This document shows positions 1-9,719 of a DNA stretch of 64,000 nucleotides, one piece after another. The stretch comes from JAHDHW01 sp965277415 (GTDB lineage Bacteria; Bacteroidota; Bacteroidia; Chitinophagales; Saprospiraceae). Position numbers and translations under genes: made by a program. Under the pieces are notes generated by a model. The model had not been told where the DNA came from. It did not search any database and saw nothing but the letters and a program-made list of their open reading frames with translations. Numbering within the stretch: the stretch's first letter is position 1; every line of letters starts with the position of its first letter. Location: the NCBI GenBank assembly GCA_965277415.1, contig CBDICS010000054.1:558001-622000 (forward strand). The letters are read 5' to 3'.

Positions 1-69
1 CAACCAGGATTTTTTAAGTTTTTTAATCTTATCATCTGGGAAGACTTACGATATACGAATTTTAATTAA
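1..69 (+). CDS. C-terminal end of an unidentified upstream gene (partial)
   Basis: Frame 1 is open from the window edge and stops at TAA 67-69. It gives about 22 residues rich in Phe and Ile that end in ...YTNFN. The stop lies one base before the TTG taken as the start of the tape-measure gene, which fits tight operon packing. In eCIS loci the gene upstream of the tape measure is usually a baseplate or fibre component, but this fragment is too short to assign. The tape-measure frame is also open to the window edge, so this reading is tentative. Confidence 0.35.
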   Translation, partial: QPGFFKFFNLIIWEDLRYTNFN

Positions 70-70
70 A

Positions 71-2668
71 TTGCTTATAGAAAAACTCGCAAATAAAACA
101 AGGAAAACATTTAGACAATTTATCGAAGAAATATTATTTAATGATCCAGTCTTACTGGATCAAATTACATTTCAATCGGATTTGATTTTTTACCTGCATA
201 CCTTTTTAAAAGATACTGCATTGTCTACTATAGAAAATTCAATAAGCTGGACTGATTCTTTTGCGAGAGATTTTTATGCTATTGGAAGTTTAAATAATGA
301 TTTGACACGTTCCCAAAATAATTATGCTATAGATGAATTTGTTTCGGATTGGGTATTTAATCCTCAAAAAGAATCAGTAAATGATTATTTAAAAAGACTT
401 GAAAAATTATTGTCCAAAGAAAAAGCAGGTACTGTTTCTCCTCTTATATTAAACAATCCAGAACTTGCCGTTCAATGGTTGCCGGTTCTATTAGGGCAAT
501 GGGATGATTCTAAAAAACATACCATTTTAAAAAAAATATGGCCAGCTAGATTTAGCTTTAGCCTGAGGTGGATAAAGGATATTGCAGCTTTATCTTCAGA
601 ATACCGATTGACAAACACACCTACTTTAATATCAATAAAAGAAATAGAATGGCTAGTTTGGTTGAGTTTGTTAGAATCAGGAACAATGGGGCTAAATAAA
701 TTAGAGATCATTAACACAAGCCTTAGTAAATTAGCGAATAAATTGAGCTGTTCCGAAGAAGTCTTATTTAATGCCTTTTATTCACTTTCGGTTACACAGG
801 CCGACAAACTAGAATTATCCTCAGGATTGGATCAGTTAATCAAAAAGGCAATTCAGCGAAACTTATTTGTTAACCTTCATTCAAATATAAATCATGGACA
901 TAGTGTTGACGTTTCTGTAAATGAATTAGAAGTAATCAGACAATATTTTTATACAGGACAACTCCCCGTTGGACAAAGCATTTCCTCACTTCGATCTTTT
1001 TTTGATGAGTTAATAGAATCAGAGCCGCAACGATTAAGTATTTGGATTAGAAAGTGTATTGGGATCAAAGTTTGTCAAGAAAGATTAGTATTCTTTTTAT
1101 CTACTCCTGTTACTATTAAAGTAATGAATCTGGTAGAACCACAAGCAGGCGATTATGGAATTAAACTTTTTGAAATTTTAAATTCCATAGATAGTAGTAT
1201 AACTAATAGTTTTAGTAAAAATGAAATAAAAATCTACTGGAAACAAGTATGGCAAAGTTTACATGAAAATATTTGGATGGGATATCGGACTAGAGGCTTT
1301 GTTTTAGCAATTATTCAAAAAATAATTCGAGTAAAAAAAATAGATGCGACCTTACTTTTTGAAAAATTAGCAAATGCTGAAACTAATAATCAGCTATCTA
1401 GCCAAAAAGTAATTCAGAGGATTCTTAATACCGCATATCATACCATAAGCCCGAAAGCATCTACGAATGACCAATTGATTAATGCAAAAGAAAAATTACT
1501 ACTTGCTGATTTTTCAAAAATGAATATTTCCCAACTTACAGCCTGGGTCGACAATTATTTTCTGGCCTCTACTTCAAGTGTTTCACTTAATGATTTTCGT
1601 AGGATTAAATTAGTAGATTTTGGGAAACACATTATTCAATTGCCAGTCAAAGAAAAAGCACAATTATGGACTTTAATTAATGATCAATTAGTTGTCAATT
1701 TATTTCAACAATTAGTAAGTCAAGATGAATTGAGTCAAATCTTGGATATTGCAGAAATAGTAGGACAAGTCAAACAAAAAAAGGCAAAATCAACAAGGCG
1801 ATTATTCCCCATAGAATTGTCTTCCTTATTATTGGATATTGTACTCAATGATCGAGGTAGTCTTTCCAATCAAAAAGTATTCATAACTAAATTGCTAAAA
1901 GACTGGGCACGTGCCCACAGTTTGTCTTATAAGGAATTAATCGAAACATTATGGCCGCTTGTATGGGAATTAAGCCCTATATTTCGACATCATGGAACCC
2001 TCAGTGTGCTCTCTGAAGTACTTAAGGAAGAATTGGATCAGGAGTTTGTTTTAAAAACAGTAATTGTGAAACAAGGACCTCTTGTAGAAAGTAAAACGAA
2101 TAGGGATGAAGAAGAAAAACCTTATCGAAAACTATGGGATGTCCAAGAAAAAATAATAAAAATGGATGATCAATGGTTAATTCAAAATGCAGGCTTAGCA
2201 ATCCTATGGCCATATTTTAATATGCTTTTTGAACGAGCAGAATTGATGGAAGAAAATGAATTTATTAATGATGAAGCTAGACAGAAAGCGGTTTTGCTAT
2301 TAGAGTATTTAGCAAATGAAAACACAAAGCCACTCGAACACAATCTTGTATTCAATAAAATATTATGTGGTTATCCCGTTGCAGCACCGATTGAAGTCGA
2401 GTATGAAATAAGCGAAGACTTAATGGAACTATGTGATGGTTTGATAGGCGCTGCTATTAATCATTGGGAAATAATAGGAGATACTTCTGTCGCTTCATTT
2501 CGAGAAAGTTTTTTGATTAGAGAAGGAAACTTAGGTCTAGGAAAAGAAGCTTGGCATTTGCAAGTAAACTCTAAACCCTTTGATGTCTTATTGCGCCAAC
2601 TTCCTTGGGGAATTTCAACGATCAATATTTCATGGATGGATATGGTGATAAAGGTAGATTGGGAATAA
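71..2668 (+). CDS. Contractile injection system tape-measure protein (Afp14-like)
   Basis: This 865-residue protein is recognised by its C-terminal third (about residues 705-865). That region carries the conserved pattern of eCIS tape-measure proteins: NAGLAILWPYF, a FxNDEARQKAVLLLEYL helix, the NKILCGYP motif, an INHW...TSVASFRESFLIREG segment and a LPWG...WM...VDWE ending. Such proteins set the length of the contractile tube and lie inside its lumen. No signal peptide or membrane segment is seen. The start is TTG at 71. The frame is open to the window edge with no other good start codon, so an N-terminal part could lie upstream. The next gene is the AAA+ ATPase usually found after it, which supports the assignment. 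Confidence 0.88.
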   Translation: MLIEKLANKTRKTFRQFIEEILFNDPVLLDQITFQSDLIFYLHTFLKDTALSTIENSISWTDSFARDFYAIGSLNNDLTRSQNNYAIDEFVSDWVFNPQKESVNDYLKRLEKLLSKEKAGTVSPLILNNPELAVQWLPVLLGQWDDSKKHTILKKIWPARFSFSLRWIKDIAALSSEYRLTNTPTLISIKEIEWLVWLSLLESGTMGLNKLEIINTSLSKLANKLSCSEEVLFNAFYSLSVTQADKLELSSGLDQLIKKAIQRNLFVNLHSNINHGHSVDVSVNELEVIRQYFYTGQLPVGQSISSLRSFFDELIESEPQRLSIWIRKCIGIKVCQERLVFFLSTPVTIKVMNLVEPQAGDYGIKLFEILNSIDSSITNSFSKNEIKIYWKQVWQSLHENIWMGYRTRGFVLAIIQKIIRVKKIDATLLFEKLANAETNNQLSSQKVIQRILNTAYHTISPKASTNDQLINAKEKLLLADFSKMNISQLTAWVDNYFLASTSSVSLNDFRRIKLVDFGKHIIQLPVKEKAQLWTLINDQLVVNLFQQLVSQDELSQILDIAEIVGQVKQKKAKSTRRLFPIELSSLLLDIVLNDRGSLSNQKVFITKLLKDWARAHSLSYKELIETLWPLVWELSPIFRHHGTLSVLSEVLKEELDQEFVLKTVIVKQGPLVESKTNRDEEEKPYRKLWDVQEKIIKMDDQWLIQNAGLAILWPYFNMLFERAELMEENEFINDEARQKAVLLLEYLANENTKPLEHNLVFNKILCGYPVAAPIEVEYEISEDLMELCDGLIGAAINHWEIIGDTSVASFRESFLIREGNLGLGKEAWHLQVNSKPFDVLLRQLPWGISTINISWMDMVIKVDWE

Positions 2669-2694
2669 ACGTGAGTCATCCCTTATTTTTATTT

Positions 2695-2744
2695 GACACT
2701 GAAAGACGCTGATTTATCATAATAAATCAGTGTCTTTCAGCGTC
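2695..2744. terminator. 23-bp inverted repeat between tape-measure and ATPase genes
   Basis: Arms 2695-2717 and 2722-2744 pair over 23 positions around a CATA loop. The only imperfections are two positions where GACAC and GACGC alternate, giving wobble or mismatch pairs. No clear T-run follows, so it is not a classic terminator. It could attenuate or protect the transcript between the two eCIS genes, or be a fold-back repeat. Confidence 0.6.
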
Positions 2745-2781
2745 AGAAATCACGGTTTATAGATTTCCAAAAAATAAATAA

Positions 2782-4104
2782 ATGAATCAATCATTAAAAA
2801 CGCATTTAGACTGGTTTCAATCGATTTTGACTTTAAGGTTTAATCAATACTTTGAAGCAACAGATCCGATTGTATTTCCTGAACCACCTATTCTTGATTC
2901 CAATAATGACTTAGATCAATTATTCAAGGAAATGAATTTTGGATTGGATGAAAAGATAATTATTCTATTAGCCTTGATCCCTCATGTTCGGCCTCAAATG
3001 CTAGACATCTTTTTCACAACTAATTCTAATCTGAATCGAGACTTTACAGAATTTGGAGGTATAAAAGGTAAAAACCATAAAGGCTTTTTACCAACTAAAG
3101 AAACGGCTGTTTTTATTCTCGCAGGAAACGATCTTGAAAAGAGAATAGAAGTTATGGAATTATTGCATCCAGACAATTTTCTTTTTCGGCAGCATATACT
3201 CGATAGTTCGCCTCCCGAAACTGGAGAACCATTGCTTAGTACACCACTTACCATTTCTAAAATGTTTTTGCCAAAAATTCTTTGGAACAAAGCATACATT
3301 CCAGAATTCGGTTCAGACTTTCCTGCTAAAAAGGTAGAAACCAAACTTGCTTGGGAGGATTTGGTATTGGATGCTCATGTGATGGAACAAGTACTAGAGA
3401 TAAAATCCTGGATAGAACACGAATCATTAATTCAAGAAACCTGGGGTATGAATAAACTAATCAAACCAGGATTTAGAACGCTGTTTTATGGTCCGCCCGG
3501 TACAGGGAAAACCCTGACGGCATCATTGCTTGGTAAAGCCCTGTCGATGGAAATTTATAAAATAGACTTGGCAATGATTGTCTCAAAATATATCGGGGAA
3601 ACTGAAAAAAATCTATCTAAAGTTTTTGACCTTGCTGAACAAAGTAATTGGATACTGTTCTTTGATGAGGCTGATGCTTTATTTGGAAAACGGACACTAA
3701 CCCAATCTTCTAATGATCGTTATGCAAATCAAGAGGTCTCTTATCTGCTTCAACGGATAGAAGACTTCCCAGGCTTAATTATACTCGCTTCCAATTTTAA
3801 AGGAAATCTTGATGAAGCTTTTATTAGACGATTTCAATCTATGGTCCACTTTCCACATCCGAATGTAGATGAAAGATTAGCCCTTTGGGAAAAAGCGTTT
3901 GATAATAAATTAGAATTATCTGAAGAAGTGGATCTTCAACAATTAGCAGAAAAGTATAAAGTAACCGGTGGAGAAATTATTAATGTGTTGAGATATGCTG
4001 CAATTCAAAGTGCAAAAAGGTCAACTAATCAAATAAAACTCAAAGATATAAAGGAAGGCTTGAGTCGGGAATACCAGAAGAATGGAGGAGCTTTAGGCTT
4101 ATAA
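2782..4104 (+). CDS. AAA+ ATPase of the contractile injection system (Afp15-like)
   Basis: This 440-residue cytosolic protein has an N-terminal helical region of about 200 residues and one AAA+ module. Walker A is GPPGTGKT near residues 236-243. Walker B is WILFFDEADALF near 290-300. A sensor/arginine-finger stretch with FIRRFQ lies near residue 353, and a helical lid is at the C-terminus. This layout is that of the ATPase encoded next to the tape measure in Afp/PVC-type eCIS loci, where it is needed for particle assembly or firing competence. The start is ATG at 2782, about 110 bp after the tape-measure stop and past a large hairpin. A general AAA+ chaperone is the alternative, but the neighbour argues for eCIS. 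Confidence 0.88.
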   Translation: MNQSLKTHLDWFQSILTLRFNQYFEATDPIVFPEPPILDSNNDLDQLFKEMNFGLDEKIIILLALIPHVRPQMLDIFFTTNSNLNRDFTEFGGIKGKNHKGFLPTKETAVFILAGNDLEKRIEVMELLHPDNFLFRQHILDSSPPETGEPLLSTPLTISKMFLPKILWNKAYIPEFGSDFPAKKVETKLAWEDLVLDAHVMEQVLEIKSWIEHESLIQETWGMNKLIKPGFRTLFYGPPGTGKTLTASLLGKALSMEIYKIDLAMIVSKYIGETEKNLSKVFDLAEQSNWILFFDEADALFGKRTLTQSSNDRYANQEVSYLLQRIEDFPGLIILASNFKGNLDEAFIRRFQSMVHFPHPNVDERLALWEKAFDNKLELSEEVDLQQLAEKYKVTGGEIINVLRYAAIQSAKRSTNQIKLKDIKEGLSREYQKNGGALGL

Positions 4105-4121
4105 GAAAATCGTTATAAACC

Positions 4122-4156
4122 AAAAGCCATTAGGAGATTTCATCCTAATGACTTTT
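4122..4156. terminator. Bidirectional terminator between convergent genes
   Basis: AAAAG-CATTAGGA and TCCTAATG-CTTTT form a 13-bp stem with one C/A mismatch and a 7-nt loop. It is flanked by A-runs and T-runs on both sides. It lies between the convergent ATPase (+) and the 268-residue gene (-), where a two-way terminator is expected. Confidence 0.65.
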
Positions 4157-4185
4157 GATCCGTAGATTTTATTTATTCCGTGTTT

Positions 4186-4992
4186 TTAAACACTACTTCC
4201 AGTATATGAAGCACCTTTTTGTGCTGCTGTAAATTCTGCTTCTAATTGAGCAACATCAAATGATGCAGACTGTAATTCTTCACTTAAAATCGCAAGACTT
4301 ACTTCAGCCTGATATAATTTCTGACCTAGGGTATCTGTTTTGACTTTTAATAAAACATACTCAGAAGTGAGCCGCTCTACTAATTTCGCCATCATCTTTT
4401 GATAAGAAAGACATTGTTGATAATAACTTCTGGTTCGGAAATCAATCTGTAATGTGGAAACCAAGGTCGTGAAAGAATCTTTGGTAGCTTTGACCGCAGC
4501 ATTTAATGCCGCTTCTCCTTTTGCACTTGCCATTTGAGCAGCCGTAAGGAAAGGACTGGTCCACTGGTATTGAGGATTCGTTTCTTCTTTATTATAAGCC
4601 AATACTGTATTGAGAATATCGTTTACTCTTTCGAGTCCCTGAGTACCCACGAATTCAGTTGCTTCATACATCTTAGTTGCCGTCGCTTTTGCAGTTTCTG
4701 CCATTTGACTAGTTACCAAAGTACGTTCATTAAAGAATCCTGTAATGATATTAATTTGCTGCTGTGCTTTTTCTGCTTCTTCCAGACTATTTTGCGCTAA
4801 AGTAGTAGAAGTTTGCGCATTGGTATATTGGTCATTGAGTGCAGTTTTATTAGCATTAGCATTATTGTATTTCATTTGCTTTTGGCTAAGCACATTTTTA
4901 GCTGAGGCCAAAGCTGTTTTAAGTTGCTCGATAAAATTAATGGTCTGAGTTGTTGCATATGCATCATTTGGACCGCCTGTTATTGTTGCCAT
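4186..4992 (-). CDS. Coiled-coil protein of unknown function, next to the eCIS locus
   Basis: The family is not recognised. The 268-residue protein is Ala-, Gln- and Thr-rich, with long helical stretches at residues about 15-80 and 185-255 that should form coiled coils. It has no signal peptide, membrane segment or Cys-rich motif. Composition is bacterial and coding-like throughout. The start is ATG at 4992. It is transcribed with the 801-residue gene upstream on the same strand (102-bp gap), and both end against the eCIS ATPase. Its place suggests an eCIS accessory, adaptor or cargo protein, but this is inferred from position only. Confidence 0.6.
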   Translation of the reverse strand: MATITGGPNDAYATTQTINFIEQLKTALASAKNVLSQKQMKYNNANANKTALNDQYTNAQTSTTLAQNSLEEAEKAQQQINIITGFFNERTLVTSQMAETAKATATKMYEATEFVGTQGLERVNDILNTVLAYNKEETNPQYQWTSPFLTAAQMASAKGEAALNAAVKATKDSFTTLVSTLQIDFRTRSYYQQCLSYQKMMAKLVERLTSEYVLLKVKTDTLGQKLYQAEVSLAILSEELQSASFDVAQLEAEFTAAQKGASYTGSSV

Positions 4993-5094
4993 TTTATTTT
5001 TAATTTAGAATTTTTAAAGGTTTAATGTATTTCTAAGAAAGACGAAGACTTACCTTTTTGATAATGACTTGCCTTTTGGGATCTAAAGATTTAT

Positions 5095-7500
5095 TTATGT
5101 TTTTGCATAAACATCAGTAAATCCAGCATGAGAAATACCCGTTTCAATAACTTGTGTCAAAGTATTGAGCGCATTATTTACTGCTTCTAATTTCAACATA
5201 TCATAATTGAAATCTTGTTTCGCAGTAATATAAGAGTCCATTTCTGTGAAATAAGCATCTGCTTTTGTATTGAAATTTTTATAAGCAGAGTCAAAGTTTG
5301 CCTTAGCATTCTTCTTCATGTTTTCTAAAGAATTCATGGCAGAGGATTGTTCTCCAGTCAACAATTTACTTAGAGATGTATTCAGCCCTGCAGTACTGGA
5401 GGCTAATGTAACCCCTTCTAATTCTGCAATCTTAATTAATGGCACTTTACTCTTATTGGTAGATAGATATACAGCGTCTGCTAATTTGCTTAAATCAGTT
5501 AAGGAAGTATTAGGATCGTTTTCAATCAAATTTTTAATCTGAGTATAATTATTCCCAACTAATGCACTATTGGCACTACTACCCGATGCGGTATGATTTA
5601 ACTCACTCTTGAATGCATCGGTGAGCGCAGGAAGAGACATAGAAAATTCACGGAATGCAACAGCAGCGGCTGTGATTTCCTGTGCAGCAGCTAGTGCATT
5701 AGAGCTATTGGTTGGAATAAAACTATTATAATCAGTCTTCAATTCATCCACTAGAGCTGTTGTATAATCAGAAATTCGACTGATCATTTGATAATCATAT
5801 GTACTACTCATTAACTGCCCCTGTGCACCATATTCAGGAAGATCATTAAACGTTTTGCTAATCGCAATTCTAACTACCTGTTTAAATGCATTTTCTAATT
5901 TTGCAGCGAAAGGCATCATGGCCTTTTGTTGGGCAGTAGGTGTACCGGTAATATTACTGATTCCCAAGATGTTCTCTATCAGGTATTTCATTCCGTTATT
6001 AGCAGAATATGCAGGTTGAGTAAGGTTCAGTAATATAGTAGCCTGATTCTTTTTCCCATCTGTAACAGTGATAGAATACGTTCCAGCAGTTAAGCCTGAT
6101 GCTGTACTGGATTTCCCATTACTGCTTAGGTTAGTATTTGGGGTAGCTTTTGTCTCAATGTTTACCCATTTAAATTGGTATTTTCCAGATCCGCCACTTC
6201 CAGTAGCGGTTATAGATCCATCATTTCCACCATTTAGACTTACATTTTTATAATTGCCTTCCGCAATTGCTAAATCTGATTTATAAATAGTGGCACTGAT
6301 TGGTGCTGTTGCTGTTTTTCCATCTGTAACCATCACCTGATATTCTCCAGGAGATAAGCTATCAACGGTATTCGTAGTAGAAGATAGTGTTGTATTTGGT
6401 GCGGGAGCAACACCGACTTTTGTCCAGGTGAACTGATAATTTGCTCCTTTTGCTAATTGACCGCCTGATGCAATAGCTACTAATTTACCAGTTGATCCAG
6501 TAGTATTGGTAGATGATTGAATGGCTACTGTCAGTAACTCAGGTGCAGTTGTTCCTGATACTTTATTTGATAAAACCGTAGACGGCGGAGGATTATAAAT
6601 GTTTTGGTATAAAGTAGTTTGCAAATTGGTAAAGAAAAAACTACTATCTGGCTGAGGAAATAATTTAGAGACCTCTAGTTCTAATGCTCCAACCAATTCA
6701 TCTTTTTGCAAATTAGTAATCGAAATAGTGGAAGATGCAGTACTAATAGTTGTCTGTACCCATTCTCGGATCGAGTCCTCATCACTCTGATTATATTTAC
6801 TTAGCGTCCCTTTTAATAAATTGAGAATCTGATTGGTAACATAGCTAATGTCAGGTCCTTTGCTTGCTATACTGGCTAAATAAGCTTTTATTTGAGCAGT
6901 TGCCCAAGGTTGATATGAAGTGCTTTTTTTATCAAAAGTACCATCTGTTGGAAGCCCTGAACCTTTTAAAATAGCATTCTCCATTTGATCTGCTAAGCCT
7001 TCCTGATCTGTAACAGAAAGGTAAGCATGGGATTCGAAAATAGAATTTCTAACCCATTTCATGCTAGTCTCTTGATTGCTCGAACTCATTCCTGTAGAAA
7101 TCTGCAAACGATTAAAGACTGTCTTGAAAATGTTGATCAAATTAACGACAAGCTCATCTGAATTAATCTGGTTTTCATCTTGAGCTGCTGTTTTTTGGGA
7201 TAGGACTAATTTTATAATTGGTGTAAAAGCATCTTTATAACTTTTCGCACCATTTGGTTTAGTTGACCCCAACCATGTTGGAGTAACAAAATAAGGAGAA
7301 GGCCCTCCAAAATCGGTTGATTTTGCAACGAGAGTACTTTCTGCTTGGATAAATTTATTGAGTGCAGTGCTTTCATTGGTCGCATCTGTGGTAATCTGAG
7401 TTTGCAGGCCATCAAGAATTTTAAATAACTCTTGTTGAAAAGCACTCAAAGTACTCTGTGCACTTGTAGGAGTAGTACTTTTTGACTTTGATTTCGCCAT
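5095..7500 (-). CDS. Large soluble protein with two SprB-like Ig repeats, eCIS neighbour
   Basis: This 801-residue protein is not assigned to a family. The N-terminus is polar (MAKSKSKSTTP) with no signal peptide. About residues 1-310 are helical and Asn/Ser-rich. About 320-500 hold two tandem Ig-like units with the endings SPGEYQVMVTDGK and TAGTYSITVTDGK, the pattern of SprB-type repeats that normally sit in exported adhesins. The C-terminal 300 residues are helical and end in a coiled coil. Surface-type repeats in a protein without an export signal, beside an eCIS, make an injected or particle-attached protein a fair guess. It is probably co-transcribed with the coiled-coil gene that follows. 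Confidence 0.6.
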   Translation of the reverse strand: MAKSKSKSTTPTSAQSTLSAFQQELFKILDGLQTQITTDATNESTALNKFIQAESTLVAKSTDFGGPSPYFVTPTWLGSTKPNGAKSYKDAFTPIIKLVLSQKTAAQDENQINSDELVVNLINIFKTVFNRLQISTGMSSSNQETSMKWVRNSIFESHAYLSVTDQEGLADQMENAILKGSGLPTDGTFDKKSTSYQPWATAQIKAYLASIASKGPDISYVTNQILNLLKGTLSKYNQSDEDSIREWVQTTISTASSTISITNLQKDELVGALELEVSKLFPQPDSSFFFTNLQTTLYQNIYNPPPSTVLSNKVSGTTAPELLTVAIQSSTNTTGSTGKLVAIASGGQLAKGANYQFTWTKVGVAPAPNTTLSSTTNTVDSLSPGEYQVMVTDGKTATAPISATIYKSDLAIAEGNYKNVSLNGGNDGSITATGSGGSGKYQFKWVNIETKATPNTNLSSNGKSSTASGLTAGTYSITVTDGKKNQATILLNLTQPAYSANNGMKYLIENILGISNITGTPTAQQKAMMPFAAKLENAFKQVVRIAISKTFNDLPEYGAQGQLMSSTYDYQMISRISDYTTALVDELKTDYNSFIPTNSSNALAAAQEITAAAVAFREFSMSLPALTDAFKSELNHTASGSSANSALVGNNYTQIKNLIENDPNTSLTDLSKLADAVYLSTNKSKVPLIKIAELEGVTLASSTAGLNTSLSKLLTGEQSSAMNSLENMKKNAKANFDSAYKNFNTKADAYFTEMDSYITAKQDFNYDMLKLEAVNNALNTLTQVIETGISHAGFTDVYAKT

Positions 7501-8059
7501 GTCTTTCTAGGGTTTAAAGTTTGAAAATGAGAAAGTTTTTATTGATTTGAATAATAATTCATATTGAGAAATCCATAGGAGGATTTTATCTTTTGAGCGT
7601 TTTGACAATAAAATGCAGGAACGAATTGATATAGTTTATCAATCAGCCTTTGGATTTATTAAATCCAACCACTTAATATTATTTATTTGGGAATAATCAT
7701 TTGCTTTAGTGTTGCTCAAAAAACAAATTTGAGCTACTATAATATACTACCAAATATAACGAATGTTTCTAATATAATTATATTTATATATAAATAAATC
7801 AATATATTTCAAATGTTGTAAGCATCTTGTGCTTTTTGTAAATCAATATTTTAAAATTTTCCTACAAGTCTGCCACTTTTTTACTTGTTTAGCAAATACT
7901 TGGCCTTTACAAGTCGAATGTAGAATCCTCGACTGATCGGATTTTTTCATCTTGACACGTCATACACATATAATAATATTTATATTTGTACTTAGAGTAG
8001 ACTTTTAGAGTATATTTGGGATTCATAAACTGTAAACCAATGAAACAATAAGATTAACT
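7501..8059. other. AT-rich divergent intergenic region
   Basis: These 559 bases separate the reverse-strand 801-residue gene from the M15-type peptidase gene. No coding potential is seen. It should hold promoters for both directions. A Bacteroidota-type promoter for the rightward gene is listed separately. Confidence 0.6.
7985..8018 (+). promoter_or_regulatory. Candidate Bacteroidota promoter for the M15-type peptidase gene
   Basis: TATATTTG at 8011-8018 fits the Bacteroidota -7 consensus TAnnTTTG. A TTTG at 7985-7988 sits about 22 bases upstream, near the expected place of the -33 element. A second TATATTTG overlaps it at 7981-7988. The start codon is 41 bases downstream. Confidence 0.4.
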
Positions 8060-9718
8060 ATGTCTTGTGGGACAATTTTAAATCAATTACTTAAAGACGG
8101 GACGCTTTCTCAGGTGTTACAGCGTAACAGTACTTCAAAGGATGAAGTCAAAGCGCTTAATCAAATTCTTTTTGAATTGGGCTTTGACGAGGTGATGGAT
8201 GATCAGAGTAAACAAGTATATAGTTCTTATGGAGATTCAACTGTGGCAACAATTAAATCTTTTTGTGAGAAAAACGACATTATTAGTGATGGAGAAAAAG
8301 TAACTGAGGAAATTGCTAAAATGATCCTCAAACGTTATGAAAGATTACCTGATATGCTTCAGCTTCATTTTGATCTGAAGAATGGAAATATTTCTAAAAA
8401 GTATTTTAAAGGATCAACCGATAAGCAAGCCATTGGAGCCCTCCAAAATCTACTACACGATTTGGGTTTCAAAAATGAATTAGAATGGGAAAAAAATCAA
8501 AATAATGGAGAATACGGCCAATCTACAATCAATGCAGTAAAAGCTTATATTTCAAAGAAAGAAAAGGATTTAATTGACAAAGTGCCATTGGTGAAAAAAG
8601 ATGGCCTAATTCAAAAATGCGGAAATGTAATTAGTCACCTTCTTAAAAAGGGAGGTTTAAGTAGCGTTTTACAAAAAAGTGAAATTCCTTCTGCTCCTGT
8701 AAAAGAATTACAAACGATGCTGCATCATTTGGGATTTGGTAAAAAATTAGGCCAGGAAATTCATAAGCTGGATGGCGTATTTGGATCTTCTGTGGTTGAT
8801 ACTGTAAAGTCTTTTGCAAGCAAAAATGGGATAAGTACTGATGGTACTAAAATAACACAGTCGGTTGCAGTAGCTATACAAGACAAATTGAAAACCTTAC
8901 CCTTTATGCATCAACTGGAGCGTGATTTACGGGAAGGGAAAGTAGAGGAAAAGTATTTTAAAGGATCAAAAGATAAATTGGCAATTTCAGCATTACAAAC
9001 CGTACTCAGCAAATTAGGTGTACACAAAGAATTGAACTGGGATAAAAAAGGCAATGATGGAGTATTTGATAATACTGTAGTCAAGGGTTTAAAATCATAT
9101 TTTAAAAAAGGCTTTTTTAGTAAAATAAAAACGGTCACACCTAATATGATGCAAGACATATTGACGGATGTAAGTAAAGGGTTTGGACCAGACTGGAAAG
9201 ATCATGTCAAAGAATTAAAAGGAAACGCAGATTCTGTATTGACCACATTTTCGGCTTCTAACTTTCAAGGAATACATGTAGTGACTAATGTGGCTTTTGT
9301 CCCAACGCTCCTGAAAATAAATAAATATGCTGTAAATAATTCAGTACATATTAAAGTGACCAATGCTTATAGACGCGGGACGCATGTACCAGGTGCTATA
9401 GTCAAACCTGCTTCTATGTCTAATCACAAAGTCGGCCATGCAATCGATATGAATCTTATATTTGGAAATGGAGAATTAGCGAATTCTACCTATATGCACC
9501 CCTCTAATAGAAGCAATTGGGCCTCACCAGTCAAAGGTTTTCTAGATGATATCATCAATGACCCTGAACTTCGATGGGGTGGCACATTTGGCACGGGCAT
9601 CGACCCTGTTCATATTGATGATGATCTAAATCATAAAGATCCGGATGAATGGCACAAACAACGAGCTTTGACTGTCAAAGCGTTTGATTCAGGAGATATT
9701 CAACAATGGAAGGGCTAA
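8060..9718 (+). CDS. Modular peptidoglycan-binding / M15-type metallopeptidase
   Basis: This 552-residue protein is built from an internal duplication (about residues 1-175 and 190-350). Each copy has two peptidoglycan-binding-like units, with patterns such as ALQNLLHDLGF, DGVFGSSVVDTVKSF and EKYFKGSKDKLAI. A C-terminal M15-type D-Ala-D-Ala peptidase domain spans about 400-552. Likely zinc ligands are in SNHKVGHAIDMN (about 454-465) and DPVHID (about 515-520), the usual HxxxxxxD...H order. There is no signal peptide, so export by the usual route is not evident. Beside an eCIS this could be a cell-wall-cutting cargo or spike-associated lysin. A prophage-type endolysin is the alternative. Confidence 0.78.
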   Translation: MSCGTILNQLLKDGTLSQVLQRNSTSKDEVKALNQILFELGFDEVMDDQSKQVYSSYGDSTVATIKSFCEKNDIISDGEKVTEEIAKMILKRYERLPDMLQLHFDLKNGNISKKYFKGSTDKQAIGALQNLLHDLGFKNELEWEKNQNNGEYGQSTINAVKAYISKKEKDLIDKVPLVKKDGLIQKCGNVISHLLKKGGLSSVLQKSEIPSAPVKELQTMLHHLGFGKKLGQEIHKLDGVFGSSVVDTVKSFASKNGISTDGTKITQSVAVAIQDKLKTLPFMHQLERDLREGKVEEKYFKGSKDKLAISALQTVLSKLGVHKELNWDKKGNDGVFDNTVVKGLKSYFKKGFFSKIKTVTPNMMQDILTDVSKGFGPDWKDHVKELKGNADSVLTTFSASNFQGIHVVTNVAFVPTLLKINKYAVNNSVHIKVTNAYRRGTHVPGAIVKPASMSNHKVGHAIDMNLIFGNGELANSTYMHPSNRSNWASPVKGFLDDIINDPELRWGGTFGTGIDPVHIDDDLNHKDPDEWHKQRALTVKAFDSGDIQQWKG

Positions 9719-9719
9719 T

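Noticed and set aside
472..717. Reverse-strand frames inside large genes across the window
   Set aside because: Short opposite-strand frames within well-supported genes show no domains, starts or independent composition.
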